Shown one piece after another: positions 56,476 through 64,000 of a stretch of DNA of 64,000 nt. Where the stretch lies: NCBI RefSeq assembly GCF_012927345.1, contig NZ_JABBGJ010000010.1:62001-126000 (forward strand), read 5' to 3'. The notes under the pieces were generated by a model. It saw nothing but the letters and a program-made list of their open reading frames with translations, made no database searches and was not told the origin of the DNA. The stretch comes from Paraburkholderia polaris. Its GTDB lineage: Bacteria > Pseudomonadota > Gammaproteobacteria > Burkholderiales > Burkholderiaceae. How positions within the stretch are numbered: position 1 is the first letter of the stretch; each line of letters begins with the position of its first letter. Both the position numbers and the translations under genes were made by a program.

Positions 56476-58914
56476 TCAGGCCTGCTTTTGTTCGGGGGTT
56501 TCGTACAGCGCTTGTTCGAGCTCGTGCACGGCTTGGGTGTACTGCGCGATGCTGCCGAAGATGCCGCGCCGAATTTGCGTCTTGCTGCCGAACTGGTCGA
56601 ACGGCGGCAATTCGAGCACTTTGGCGTCCTCGATGTCTTGCACGCCGTGATTGGCAAACTTATCGAGCAGGGCTTCGAGCACGGCGCGGGCTTGCTGGCC
56701 GTATTTGCCGAATGCGTCGCGCTTCTTGACGTTGTGAGCCCGCTCTCGCCGGGTGAGCGGCTTTTGATCGAAGGCGACATGGGCGACCAGATCGAAGGCA
56801 TCCAATTCGCTGCCATTGGCTACAGCTTGTTGTAGGATATCCAGCGACACACCGTGCTGGGCCAATTCTTCCAGCACTATCTGCTTGCGCTCGGCGGCGT
56901 TCCAACGGCGCAGGAAGTCGGTGAGGCTACCGAATTCGCTTTGCAAGGTTTTCTTGATGGCGTCCTTGAGCAGGATTCGGTAGTCCTCGGTGATGAGTCT
57001 TCCGTCGGCGTCCAGGTACTGCGAGCGTTCAACGGCCACGCTCACGGTTATGTCGTCGATGACGTATTTGATGCGACCCTCGCCCATGCTTGCGCCGCCC
57101 CTAGTATCGCCGCGGTGCTCTGTGCTATCGCCGCCAAAGTCGTGCTGCGACGGATCAGACTCCGTAGTGCCAGGTGGGTCGATGGTGTCGGGCGGTGCCA
57201 CAGGCTCGCCGGGCTTGGGTTCGTAGATCACCACAGGCTCGCCGTCGAAATCAGGGTCTGCAAACAGCCGCGTAGCGCCCTTGAAGTCCATGATGGTGAA
57301 GTAAAGCTTCTGGTAGTCGTCGCGCAGGCGGGTGCCACGACCGATGATCTGCTTGAACTCAGTCATTGAGTTGATGTTCTGGTCCAGCACGATCAACTTG
57401 CAGGTCTTGGCGTCTACGCCCGTGGTCAACAGTTTTGAGGTGGTGGCAATGACGGGGTAAGGCTCGTCGTTGTCGATGAAGTACGACAGCTGAGCCTTGC
57501 CTTCGTTGTCATCGCCAGTGATACGCATCACGTAACGACGGTTGCTGGCGGCGGCCGGGATCAGCTTGGCCAACTCTTGTCGCATCCGTTCCGCATGGTC
57601 TTGATCGTCGCAGAACACGATGGTCTTGGCCATTGGGTCGGTGGCCTTGAGGTATTCCCAGACCTTGCTGGCGACCAGTTGGGTGCGCTTCCCCAGCACC
57701 AGATTTTTATCGAAATCTTTGGTGTTGTACTGTCTGTGCTCAACGACTTGGCCGAGCTTGTCGACCTTGCCTTTCGCGGGGGTGTAGCCGACTGCGTCAA
57801 CATCGGTGGCAATGCGGATAACTTTGTAGGGCGCGAGGAAGCCGTCTTCAATGCCTTGTTTGAGCGAGTAGGTATAAATTGGCTCGCCGAAATACGTGAT
57901 GTTGCTGGCTTCCTTGGTTTCCTTGGGCGTGGCGGTCAAGCCTAAGTGGGTAGCCCCGCTAAAGTAATCGAGCACATCTCGCCAAGCAGAATCATCTGCG
58001 GCGCTGCCCCGGTGACATTCGTCTACGACAACGAGGTCGAAGAAATCGGCAGGGAATTGGCGATAGATTTGTTTCCACTCTTCCTTACCGGTGACGGCCT
58101 GGTAAAGTGCGAGATAGATTTCGTAGTTTTTCTTGATCTCGCGATTGGTAATCTTGTGCATCACTTCACCGAATGGGGCAAAGTCCTGCTGCATGGTCTG
58201 GTCAACCAAAATGTTCCGATCTGCCAAGAATAGAATGCGCTTCTTGGCTTTGGCCTTCCACAGTCGCCAGATGATCTGAAAAGCTGTGTAGGTCTTGCCG
58301 GTGCCAGTGGCCATGACAAGCAGTACACGTTGCTGCGCCTTGGCAATGGCCTCGATGGCACGATTGATGGCGACCCGTTGGTAATAACGAGGCTCTCGGC
58401 CGGTGCCATCAGAATGGAAGGGCTGTTCGATGAGTTTCACCGACTGGGGCTCGGTCAAGCCTTTCCATTGCTGGTACAGCGGCCAGAGTTGGGCAATAGA
58501 CGGAAAATCGCAGATTCTAAGCTCGCGCTCCACGGGCTGAGTTAGGCCCGTGCGGTCATGAATGAGAAAAGCGTTCCCGTTGCTGCTGATAGCAAACGGC
58601 GCATCCAGCATCTCAGCGTAGGCTAGTGCCTGTTGCATGCCGTGGCCCACCGAGAACTTGGCCTGTTTGGCTTCGATGACAGCGACAGGGACATCCGGTC
58701 GGGCGTAAAGCACAAAATCGGCGCGCTTTGGGCCGCCTTTAGCGTCGGGATTTTGAATGCGCGTGGCCAGTTTGCCGCGGACCATCACGCGCCCCGCTGT
58801 GAGAGGAACTTCCTCGCGAAACTCGTGCTGCTGCCAGCCCGCCTGCCGAATGGCTGGAGTGATGTATTTGGTGCAAATGTCGCGTTCGCTGAGCTGGTAC
58901 TTATCCAATTCCAT
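56476..58914 (-). CDS. hsdR: Type I restriction endonuclease subunit HsdR
   Basis: 812 residues. The N-terminal nuclease domain (PDVPVAVIEAKQAKFSVG gives the PD-(D/E)XK core) is followed by Walker A (MATGTGKTYTAFQI), DECH (VVVDECHRGSAADD) and later SF2 motifs (IGRGTRLRDDYQKLYF). The C-terminus is of the EcoEI type. It translocates and cuts DNA with HsdM and HsdS. It is between a small regulator and hsdM on the minus strand, 37 nt before hsdM. Confidence 0.92.
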   Translation of the reverse strand: MELDKYQLSERDICTKYITPAIRQAGWQQHEFREEVPLTAGRVMVRGKLATRIQNPDAKGGPKRADFVLYARPDVPVAVIEAKQAKFSVGHGMQQALAYAEMLDAPFAISSNGNAFLIHDRTGLTQPVERELRICDFPSIAQLWPLYQQWKGLTEPQSVKLIEQPFHSDGTGREPRYYQRVAINRAIEAIAKAQQRVLLVMATGTGKTYTAFQIIWRLWKAKAKKRILFLADRNILVDQTMQQDFAPFGEVMHKITNREIKKNYEIYLALYQAVTGKEEWKQIYRQFPADFFDLVVVDECHRGSAADDSAWRDVLDYFSGATHLGLTATPKETKEASNITYFGEPIYTYSLKQGIEDGFLAPYKVIRIATDVDAVGYTPAKGKVDKLGQVVEHRQYNTKDFDKNLVLGKRTQLVASKVWEYLKATDPMAKTIVFCDDQDHAERMRQELAKLIPAAASNRRYVMRITGDDNEGKAQLSYFIDNDEPYPVIATTSKLLTTGVDAKTCKLIVLDQNINSMTEFKQIIGRGTRLRDDYQKLYFTIMDFKGATRLFADPDFDGEPVVIYEPKPGEPVAPPDTIDPPGTTESDPSQHDFGGDSTEHRGDTRGGASMGEGRIKYVIDDITVSVAVERSQYLDADGRLITEDYRILLKDAIKKTLQSEFGSLTDFLRRWNAAERKQIVLEELAQHGVSLDILQQAVANGSELDAFDLVAHVAFDQKPLTRRERAHNVKKRDAFGKYGQQARAVLEALLDKFANHGVQDIEDAKVLELPPFDQFGSKTQIRRGIFGSIAQYTQAVHELEQALYETPEQKQA

Positions 58915-58947
58915 GAATTCCCCCGGTGCCGTTTCAGGTGTGCCACC

Positions 58948-59190
58948 TCAAACCATGGTCTTGCTTTTATCGCTCAATTGGCTTATCTCGTCGCGCTGAT
59001 ATTCCAATATGTCGGCAATAGCGCAGTCGTAGTGCTTGCATATCGTGTTAAGCGTGTCTAGATCGACGCGAGCCGTGGTTTCTCGATACAGCCCCGTAAC
59101 CGTGTTTCGCGAAAGCCCCGTAGCACGAATAAGGTCGGCGATCTTTTCTTTGTTTTCTCCCAGCAGCCGAGAGAGATGGATGCGGATCAT
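58948..59190 (-). CDS. XRE-family transcriptional regulator
   Basis: 80 residues consisting of a single Cro/XRE helix-turn-helix (KEKIADLIRATGLSRNTVTGLYR ... LDTLNTICKHYDCAIADILEY). It starts the leftward operon with hsdR and hsdM and ends 33 nt before hsdR. It likely represses or times restriction gene expression after entry into a new host, as controller proteins do in other restriction loci. Confidence 0.85.
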   Translation of the reverse strand: MIRIHLSRLLGENKEKIADLIRATGLSRNTVTGLYRETTARVDLDTLNTICKHYDCAIADILEYQRDEISQLSDKSKTMV

Positions 59191-59360
59191 TTTTCTGGCC
59201 TGTGCATGTTCACAATGAAGCGTGGGCGGAGACTAAATCAGCTGTCTTAGAATGATACACTACCTGATGATTTTGTTCATGAAGATGATCGAAAATTGCA
59301 TGCCCATCATCCGTCTCCTAATGGGCGAGCTCGATTCCGGCGTCCTTAAGAAGGGCTCAC

Positions 59361-59971
59361 GTGAATGATCCCATAGGCCACGGCCATTCTCCTGAAAACG
59401 GAAATGGACAACAGCACCCGTCGTGGTCCAATGCGATGGTGCGTTTGCTCGGAGGGTTGATGCTCATCGTGACTGCCCTAACCTCACTTCTCACTGCCAT
59501 TGGCAAGCTTGATAACGAGCTAAGTGATAAAGGTAGGCAAGATCTGAATCATGTCTTATATAGCACCAGGCTAATAGAATTTACCCGGTGCCGGTCATTA
59601 GAAGGTGTTCCAGCCTCGTTGGATGCAGGGAGTGGCGGGGTCAAAAATGATGCTGTGCTTGATATCCCGGATGAAGACTTCTACCACTCGGTGCATGCGA
59701 AGGAAATTTCGGGCGGGCGTAACTGTAATTTCGGGAATTCCTATTGCACGGAAGACCTCGATTAACATACGACGCGCTGCACGGTTACGGCGACGGTTTA
59801 AGCTGTACACCGAGCAACTCACACACAACGTGGGTTGTCTCCGCGGACGTAGTTAATAGGTACAACGCAGTTAAACCCACTCTTCTCGGGAAAATCGTGT
59901 TCTGGATGCTGCTGTTAACGGGAGTGTGTTTGATAATAACGCCGACTTTCGTTCGCATGTTTCGTCGTTAG
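59361..59971 (+). pseudogene. Membrane protein gene, probably split by a frameshift
   Basis: The first frame (59361-59765, 134 residues) has one membrane segment (MVRLLGGLMLIVTALTSLLTAI) and then a soluble part that ends NSYCTEDLD. The overlapping second frame (up to 59971) ends with another segment (KIVFWMLLLTGVCLIITPTF) after a soluble stretch, LTYDALHGYGDGLSCTPSN. Together they would make a protein of about 200 residues with a membrane helix near each end. The break is near 59740-59760. I do not recognise the family. Confidence 0.45.
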
Positions 59972-59997
59972 CCGGGAGCGACTCGCAGCCGATGTCG

Positions 59998-60035
59998 ACA
60001 TAAAGCCCGGAGCCTCCCGGCTCCGAGCTTTATGT
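59998..60035. terminator. Strong inverted repeat after the split membrane gene
   Basis: A 9-bp perfect outer stem ACATAAAGC/GCTTTATGT (59998-60006 with 60027-60035) plus a GC inner stem (GGAGCC/GGCTCC). A T-rich stretch follows rightward. Likely terminator for the rightward gene. Confidence 0.75.
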
Positions 60036-60238
60036 CCGTTTCTTCAGTTTTAGTCTTTAAGTGGGCGAGAGACAAATCTGCATCCACAAATCCAATGGGT
60101 CGAGCCATTCCGGGGGGCATCATCCCCTAGTCTATTAGGCTGCAATCGCGCAATCGTGCATAACATTAGAACTTGCTGCCTTCCCGTGCGAGCTCTTTGC
60201 CCGAGCGCGAACATAAACAATTCGCTAGAGGGGCGTTC

Positions 60239-60388
60239 ATGCGTGGCAACCGTAACCTGAATTCAATCGATCGTGAGCATCTCTTCTAAGAGGCGTGGGC
60301 GGTTCCAATGGCGCATGTTGGCAAGAGATACGGTATTTCCGAAACCGAGGTTCGGCGCGTATGTGGCGCCATTCAGGTAGTAGCCTAA
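60239..60388 (+). pseudogene. Helix-turn-helix protein fragment with in-frame stop
   Basis: From the ATG at 60239 the frame reads MRGNRNLNSIDREHLF, a TAA stop (60287-60289), then in the same frame EAWAVPMAHVGKRYGISETE and VRRVCGAIQVVA to a stop at 60388. This resembles the N-terminus of a small HTH family (typical pattern DREHLYELVWxxPMTxVAxRYGIS). It is a broken remnant and lies in the otherwise gene-free stretch 60036-60384. Confidence 0.55.
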
Positions 60389-61104
60389 ACGAGTTGCACA
60401 CCCAAGGCTGTGCAGTCATCTGACGGAACGCGCTCACGTGCCAAGTTGCTAAGCTCGCAAAGAAACTGCTTGATGTTCGCGCACGATAGTGATATTCCGA
60501 CGATCTCTCTCTTCAAAACGGTTGAATAAAAACCATCAGAGCATAAAATCAGTCGATCACCAGGCTTCAAAATAAAGTCAGAGCGGAACAAGTCGTAGTC
60601 GCGCTTCGGACTGATCGCAGACTCTAAGACGTTCTTTCGCCGATATTTTGCGACTTGGTTTGGTCTTAGGATGCCTTCTTCTACCAGGCGTTGCGCCTCT
60701 GTCTGATCTTTCGTCCGGGTAAGGATTCCCGCGCCTGATAAATGATAGGCGCGGCAGTCACCCACATGTCCGAGTGATACATTACTAGTCTCGTCATCGT
60801 AGATGCATACCGTCAGAGTTGTGCTCAAGCTTCCCAACTCTTCCTCGGCCGAGTGTATAGCGTCGATCCTTCGCTTCGCCGCTTGAAACAGTGTCTCAAC
60901 AACGGCGGCAGACGGATCACCGATGAACGTCTGCTCAACCGCTTGGAGCGCTGACCTAGACGCAACTTCACCCCGATCAGAGCCTCCGACGCCGTCAGCT
61001 ATTCCAAAAACGGTATATTTGCCGCGCACGAGCGGCGACAGCACGGCGTCTTGATTGACGTCGTGCCGCCCTATCAGGGAAAAATGTTCACTCGCAAATA
61101 TCAC
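60385..61104 (-). CDS. PP2C-type Ser/Thr protein phosphatase
   Basis: 239 residues with the PP2C metal motifs: FGIADGVGGSDRGEVAS near residue 35, VSLGHVGDCRAYHL near 110, LILCSDGFYS near 185 and PSDDCTALGV near the C-terminus. It removes phosphate from Ser/Thr on proteins. Its start overlaps the kinase stop (ATGA), so it is coupled to it and probably reverses its action. It has no membrane segment. Confidence 0.9.
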   Translation of the reverse strand: MIFASEHFSLIGRHDVNQDAVLSPLVRGKYTVFGIADGVGGSDRGEVASRSALQAVEQTFIGDPSAAVVETLFQAAKRRIDAIHSAEEELGSLSTTLTVCIYDDETSNVSLGHVGDCRAYHLSGAGILTRTKDQTEAQRLVEEGILRPNQVAKYRRKNVLESAISPKRDYDLFRSDFILKPGDRLILCSDGFYSTVLKREIVGISLSCANIKQFLCELSNLARERVPSDDCTALGVQLV

Positions 61105-62417
61105 AGAGCTGCCTGAATTATCGGCGAGAGCGACTGCCTTGTTGCCCCGATCGAGTGTTCGACATGCGCAACCCTCTGCTTCACATCGACATTCTGGACC
61201 ACTGCTTCGACCACAAAGCGCTGTGCCACTTGCGGGTCGAGTTCCTTGGAAGCCAACTGCATAAATTTACGCTCAACAAACCAGCGGTTGTGTCCGGCGC
61301 CAAGCTCCAGAAGTGCGACTAGCGACAGGGCTTTCGACTCCACCGGGCCTGCGTTGAAAACTGCCTCCAGTTTGCTAGCAAGAATGTCGCAGTAGTCGAA
61401 GTCAAATGCCATTTGAATGACGTGCTCACAAAAATCGGCAGCAATGGCGACGAAGATATCGACGGAGGCGGCGGCGAGAGAGGTGAAGTGAGCCGCATTC
61501 ATTGCTTTGAAAAGATTGTAGGGCGCCACCCTCTTATCTTGGTACGTATCAAGCAGAGCTAGCACCCTATCCCATTGATCCTCCGTCATATCACTGACGG
61601 CGTTCAGCATTGCGACGACGTGCCCTTCCTCGTTGGACGAAAAAGTGGGTACGTAGCCGTCCAACGCCTTGAACAAGTCCTCTCGCAACTCTACCACGTC
61701 GCGATATCTCAACCTCGGCGAGCGTCGAGTGCACTTCTCAATAACGGCACCAATCGCACCTGGGCCTTGAAGCTGACTGTAGGGTGTGCGCTTCGCTCTC
61801 ACGAAGATATCGTGCAAGATCGCGCCGAACGAGTAGATGTCCGCCGCAGCCGTGGCGCGCCTCAAATTTACCGCCAGCTCCGGTGCCGCATAATAAGGCG
61901 TCCCTCCGCCTACATCAGATGGCGTTAGGGTCGTGGAATTGCTGTTCGGAGACGACATAAGACCAAAATCCGAAACTGCGTATCTGATGAAACCTTGCTC
62001 ACTAAAGCGAAGAACATTAGAGGGCTTCAGATCTCTGTGCACATAGCCCGCGGCATGCAGTGCTTCGAGTCCCGCGAGTATGCCGAACAGAATCGGCAAT
62101 GGAGCGCCACCCAAAGTCGGGTCTCGCTCCAATTCCTGCTCAAGCGTGCAATCCGCCAGAGGCATGAAGAACGCCGGAGGATTTGCCGACAAATCGGAGC
62201 CTAGAATCTCCACGACGTTCGGGTGCTTCACCGCAGATTGATACCTGACCTCACGGGCGAATCGAGCCGTAAGCTCCACGATACCCACGTCGTTCACGAT
62301 CCCTGCTGCTGGCTCCAGCGTTTTCATTGCAGCGCGGTTCGGATTCGCGGCGGCGTTATATACCTCGTAGACGCGCCCGAAGCCGCCATGACCTAATTCT
62401 TTTACGATCTCATACAT
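61101..62417 (-). CDS. Cytosolic Ser/Thr protein kinase with helical C-terminal domain
   Basis: 438 residues from MYEIVKELGHGGFGRVYE at 62417; the in-frame start at 62543 is not kinase-like. The kinase domain (about 1-270) has the Gly loop GHGGFGRVYE, Lys in AAMKTLEP, HRDLKPSN (catalytic loop), SDFGLMS (metal) and GGTPYYAAPE (activation segment end). The C-terminal ~165 residues are helical and lack a recognised sensor. There is no transmembrane segment, so the signal is cytoplasmic. The linked phosphatase and its place among restriction genes in a transposon suggest host or phage signalling, but that is inference. Confidence 0.9.
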   Translation of the reverse strand: MYEIVKELGHGGFGRVYEVYNAAANPNRAAMKTLEPAAGIVNDVGIVELTARFAREVRYQSAVKHPNVVEILGSDLSANPPAFFMPLADCTLEQELERDPTLGGAPLPILFGILAGLEALHAAGYVHRDLKPSNVLRFSEQGFIRYAVSDFGLMSSPNSNSTTLTPSDVGGGTPYYAAPELAVNLRRATAAADIYSFGAILHDIFVRAKRTPYSQLQGPGAIGAVIEKCTRRSPRLRYRDVVELREDLFKALDGYVPTFSSNEEGHVVAMLNAVSDMTEDQWDRVLALLDTYQDKRVAPYNLFKAMNAAHFTSLAAASVDIFVAIAADFCEHVIQMAFDFDYCDILASKLEAVFNAGPVESKALSLVALLELGAGHNRWFVERKFMQLASKELDPQVAQRFVVEAVVQNVDVKQRVAHVEHSIGATRQSLSPIIQAAL

Positions 62418-62530
62418 TCTTGGCCCTCGTCTTCTTCTCTCGTTTTTGAGTCGAGCGGCATGCCCGCTCTCTTGGTTACCGAAGATCATTATTTGCGGGT
62501 GGCCCGACTTTCCTGGAATTCTGGACGTAC

Positions 62531-62561
62531 AAAAAGACCGCACCTAGTAAGCTGTGCGGTC
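62531..62561 (-). terminator. Terminator upstream of the kinase gene
   Basis: An 8-bp perfect stem GACCGCAC/GTGCGGTC (62536-62543 with 62554-62561), followed on the minus strand by five T (complement of 62531-62535). It would stop leftward transcripts arriving from gyrB before they reach the kinase gene. Confidence 0.75.
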
Positions 62562-62693
62562 TCGTACGGTCGGGTCATAGATTTGCGGGAGACTGCCCCC
62601 ATCACCTACCCGTCAGAACCGATTGAATATCGAGCTGCCTGAAAGCAGTGAAATTGCGGAAATATCTGACGCTTCAAAAATCGCTGGAACCCT

Positions 62694-62780
62694 TGGTGGG
62701 TTGGGCGGGAGTCGACCTCACGGTATCCTTTCGGAGGCAGATTGTGAGTCCGCCGCTCCTGCTTGACCTTTCGCCCCGTC
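62694..62780 (-). tRNA. tRNA-like sequence (degenerate; anticodon loop CTCACAA)
   Basis: On the minus strand an anticodon-arm-like hairpin (stem GCGGA/TCTGC, loop CTCACAA, anticodon CAC) is followed by a variable region, a T-arm-like GTGAG-GTCGACT-CCCGC (one mismatch) and ...CCCACCA, a tRNA-like 3' end. A clean acceptor and D-arm cannot be drawn, so it may be a relic or unusual tRNA. The interval 62418-62876 otherwise holds only the terminator above. Confidence 0.3.
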
Positions 62781-62876
62781 AGCCTGTCGCAATAACTGAC
62801 GCCCGCACGTGCGGCCACTTAGCTAGATCAAAGTCTTGAGCGGCGAGTACCAAGGCTCACGAAAGCTTGCCCGATT

Positions 62877-62944
62877 TTTTCACTATTTGTGGCAGCAGTT
62901 TTTCATTTTCTTGGCACAGTTTTCACTTTCTGTGGCACCCGACA
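62877..62944 (-). repeat. Right-end array of 18-bp transposase-type sites
   Basis: On the minus strand: TGCCACAGAAAGTGAAAA (62920-62937), TGCCAAGAAAATGAAAA (62900-62916, one base shorter) and TGCCACAAATAGTGAAAA (62877-62894). The terminal TGTCGGG (62938-62944) precedes the first. They mirror the left-end sites in inverted orientation. Confidence 0.8.
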
Positions 62945-62949
62945 TGTTA
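62945..62949. repeat. Right 5-bp target-site duplication (TGTTA)
   Basis: TGTTA directly follows the ...CCCGACA terminus; it is identical to 49838-49842. It contains the complement of the gyrB stop codon (TAA, 62947-62949). Confidence 0.85.
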
Positions 62950-64000
62950 CACGTCAATATTTCCGGCTCTGAGTGCGTTAGATTCGATAAACGCTCTACG
63001 TGGCTCCACTTCATCGCCCATCAACGTCGTGAAAATTCCATCCGCTGCAATTGCGTCCTCAATCTGAACCCGCAACAATCGCCGAACCGCCGGATCCATC
63101 GTCGTTTCCCAAAGCTGCTCGGGATTCATCTCGCCCAAGCCTTTGTATCGCTGCTTCGAAATATTCCGCTCAGCATCTGCGATCAGCCACTTCATAGCGC
63201 TCTTGAAGTCAATAACAGCCATGCTCCGCTCGCCGCGCTTGATGACCGCCCCCGGTCCGATCAAGCCCTTGAACGTATCTGACGTGTTGATGAGCTGTCG
63301 ATAGTCTGCGGTCAGCTGAAATTCCTGGTCAAACACTGACACCTTCTGGTTACCATGATGCGTGCGCGAAATATGCAGTGAGCGGAGCTCGCGCACTTCG
63401 TCATACCGAGTCGTCACACGAACGTCCGGTTTCAACGGATCGTCACGCAGCTTTGCCTCCAGTGACTTCGCAGAAGCTTCAGCTGCTTCTTCGCTCGACA
63501 GATCGATCACTATTCCGTCCATGACCGCTTCAAGCGCCCCAGCGTCGTACAGTCGGCTCAACCGATCAACGACCGCCTGCGACAACAGGTACGACCTTGC
63601 CAAACTGCCCAACGCATCGCCCGTGATCGGCGTAGCGTTTTCGCCCGGCACGAGCTCTGACCCATTGAGCGCCAACTTCAGCATATGAGCGTTCAGCTCA
63701 GTAGCATCCTTCAAATACCGCTCGTCTTTGCCCGCTTTGATCTTGTAAAGAGGCGGTTGAGCGATATAGATGAAGCCACGCTCAATCATCTCAGGCATTT
63801 GCCGGTAGAAGAATGTCAGCAGCAGAGTTCGAATGTGCGCACCATCAACGTCCGCATCGGTCATGATGATGATCCGGTGGTAGCGCAGCTTGTCGACGTT
63901 ATAGTCTTCCTTGCCAAAGCCGCAACCCAGCGCCGTAATCAGCGTCACAATCTGCTCCGAAGAAAGCAGCTTGTCATAGCGCGCCTTCTCCACGTTGAGC
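62947..64000 (-). CDS. gyrB: DNA gyrase subunit B (C-terminal part)
   Basis: About 350 residues of the 3' part of gyrB, entering from the right edge. It contains the Toprim metal motif [26 protein letters not shown]-like Toprim/insert residues, the insertion typical of proteobacterial GyrB, and the conserved end [20 protein letters not shown] with ...ALRAGNIDV. The stop codon lies within the transposon's target duplication, so the gene end is intact although its native downstream region has been displaced. Confidence 0.97.
   Translation of the reverse strand, partial: LNVEKARYDKLLSSEQIVTLITALGCGFGKEDYNVDKLRYHRIIIMTDADVDGAHIRTLLLTFFYRQMPEMIERGFIYIAQPPLYKIKAGKDERYLKDATELNAHMLKLALNGSELVPGENATPITGDALGSLARSYLLSQAVVDRLSRLYDAGALEAVMDGIVIDLSSEEAAEASAKSLEAKLRDDPLKPDVRVTTRYDEVRELRSLHISRTHHGNQKVSVFDQEFQLTADYRQLINTSDTFKGLIGPGAVIKRGERSMAVIDFKSAMKWLIADAERNISKQRYKGLGEMNPEQLWETTMDPAVRRLLRVQIEDAIAADGIFTTLMGDEVEPRRAFIESNALRAGNIDV

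Larger units (their letters stand above)
49843..62944. mobile_element. 13.1-kb transposon with Tn7/Mu/Tn5053-type ends
   Basis: Both ends start TGTCG(A/G)G when read inward and share 20 of the first 25 bases in inverted orientation. Each end carries three 18-bp sites of the type TGCCAxxxxxxxTGAAAA. A 5-bp duplication, TGTTA, flanks the element. These features are those of DDE transposons of the Mu/Tn7/Tn5053 type. Inside are a serine recombinase-ParB-ParB operon, a type I restriction locus, an IS6 element and a kinase/phosphatase pair, but no DDE transposase with its ATPase partner. It has inserted exactly at the end of gyrB. Confidence 0.85.

Noticed and set aside
59598..59828. 76-residue minus-strand open frame
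   Set aside because: No domain or ribosome site; it overlaps the better supported membrane-protein frames on the + strand.
49843..62944. Classification as an integrative conjugative element or prophage
   Set aside because: There are no conjugation, relaxase or phage structural genes, and the 5-bp duplication with repeated end sites indicates DDE transposition, not integrase-mediated insertion.

Overview
The window looks like a chromosome-1 segment of a Paraburkholderia or closely related Burkholderiaceae bacterium. Four things suggest this: the very GC-rich core, the gene order def-fmt-lysE-htpX-rsmB-DUF4390-ntrY-ntrX, the QueE with a CX14CX2C cluster motif, and gyrB at the right edge. This is inferred from protein features and gene order alone; no database search was possible.

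Layout. 1-1.7 kb: queuosine precursor genes queD(partial)-queE-queC. 2.1-2.2 kb: tRNA-Phe. 2.3-10.9 kb: a leftward housekeeping block (def, fmt, LysE exporter, htpX, rsmB, DUF4390, NtrY/NtrX-type two-component pair). 11.1-15.8 kb: dprA, a thioredoxin-like gene and topB. 15.9-20.6 kb: a LysR regulator, pckG and a D-2-hydroxyacid dehydrogenase behind a perfect CRP-type palindrome. 20.8-31.3 kb: mixed metabolism and regulation (patatin, hotdog thioesterase, tRNA-Lys, UPF0149 protein, LysE, AraC, PadR plus FAD monooxygenase, amino-acid binding protein, aminotransferase, dbpA, small zinc ribbon). 31.4-34.5 kb: divergent cadR / His-rich P1B-type ATPase with a textbook MerR promoter. 34.7-41.7 kb: ethanolamine catabolism without microcompartment genes (AraC regulator, aldehyde dehydrogenase with a sigma-54-like promoter, DUF779, eutBC, permease).

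Accessory region. From about 42.8 kb the gene content changes. A retron-type reverse transcriptase (43787-45127) is preceded by a pair of complementary arms (43490-43512 with 43743-43765, 20 of 23 positions pair) that would close a 276-nt RNA ending 21 nt before the RT start. This is the expected msr-msd layout. Next come an orphan type VI secretion cluster (frameshifted T6SS-effector-family protein, small membrane and lipoproteins, an IS3 remnant and a truncated vgrG).

The main discovery is a 13,102-bp transposon at 49843-62944. It is bounded by 5-bp direct repeats (TGTTA) and begins and ends with TGTCG(A/G)G followed by arrays of 18-bp sites of the form TGCCA...TGAAAA, three per end in inverted orientation. 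That end structure is typical of Mu/Tn7/Tn5053-type DDE transposons. It abuts gyrB so closely that the target duplication covers the gyrB stop codon. No DDE transposase for these ends is visible inside. The cargo is a zinc-finger protein, a translationally coupled serine recombinase-ParB-ParB/RepB-like operon, a group II intron RT fragment, an IS6-family element without target duplication, a type I restriction locus lacking hsdS and the hsdM 3' end, an XRE regulator, a broken membrane-protein gene, and a coupled PP2C phosphatase-Ser/Thr kinase pair. The IS6 copy probably caused the deletion that removed hsdS and possibly the missing transposition genes. The window ends inside gyrB.
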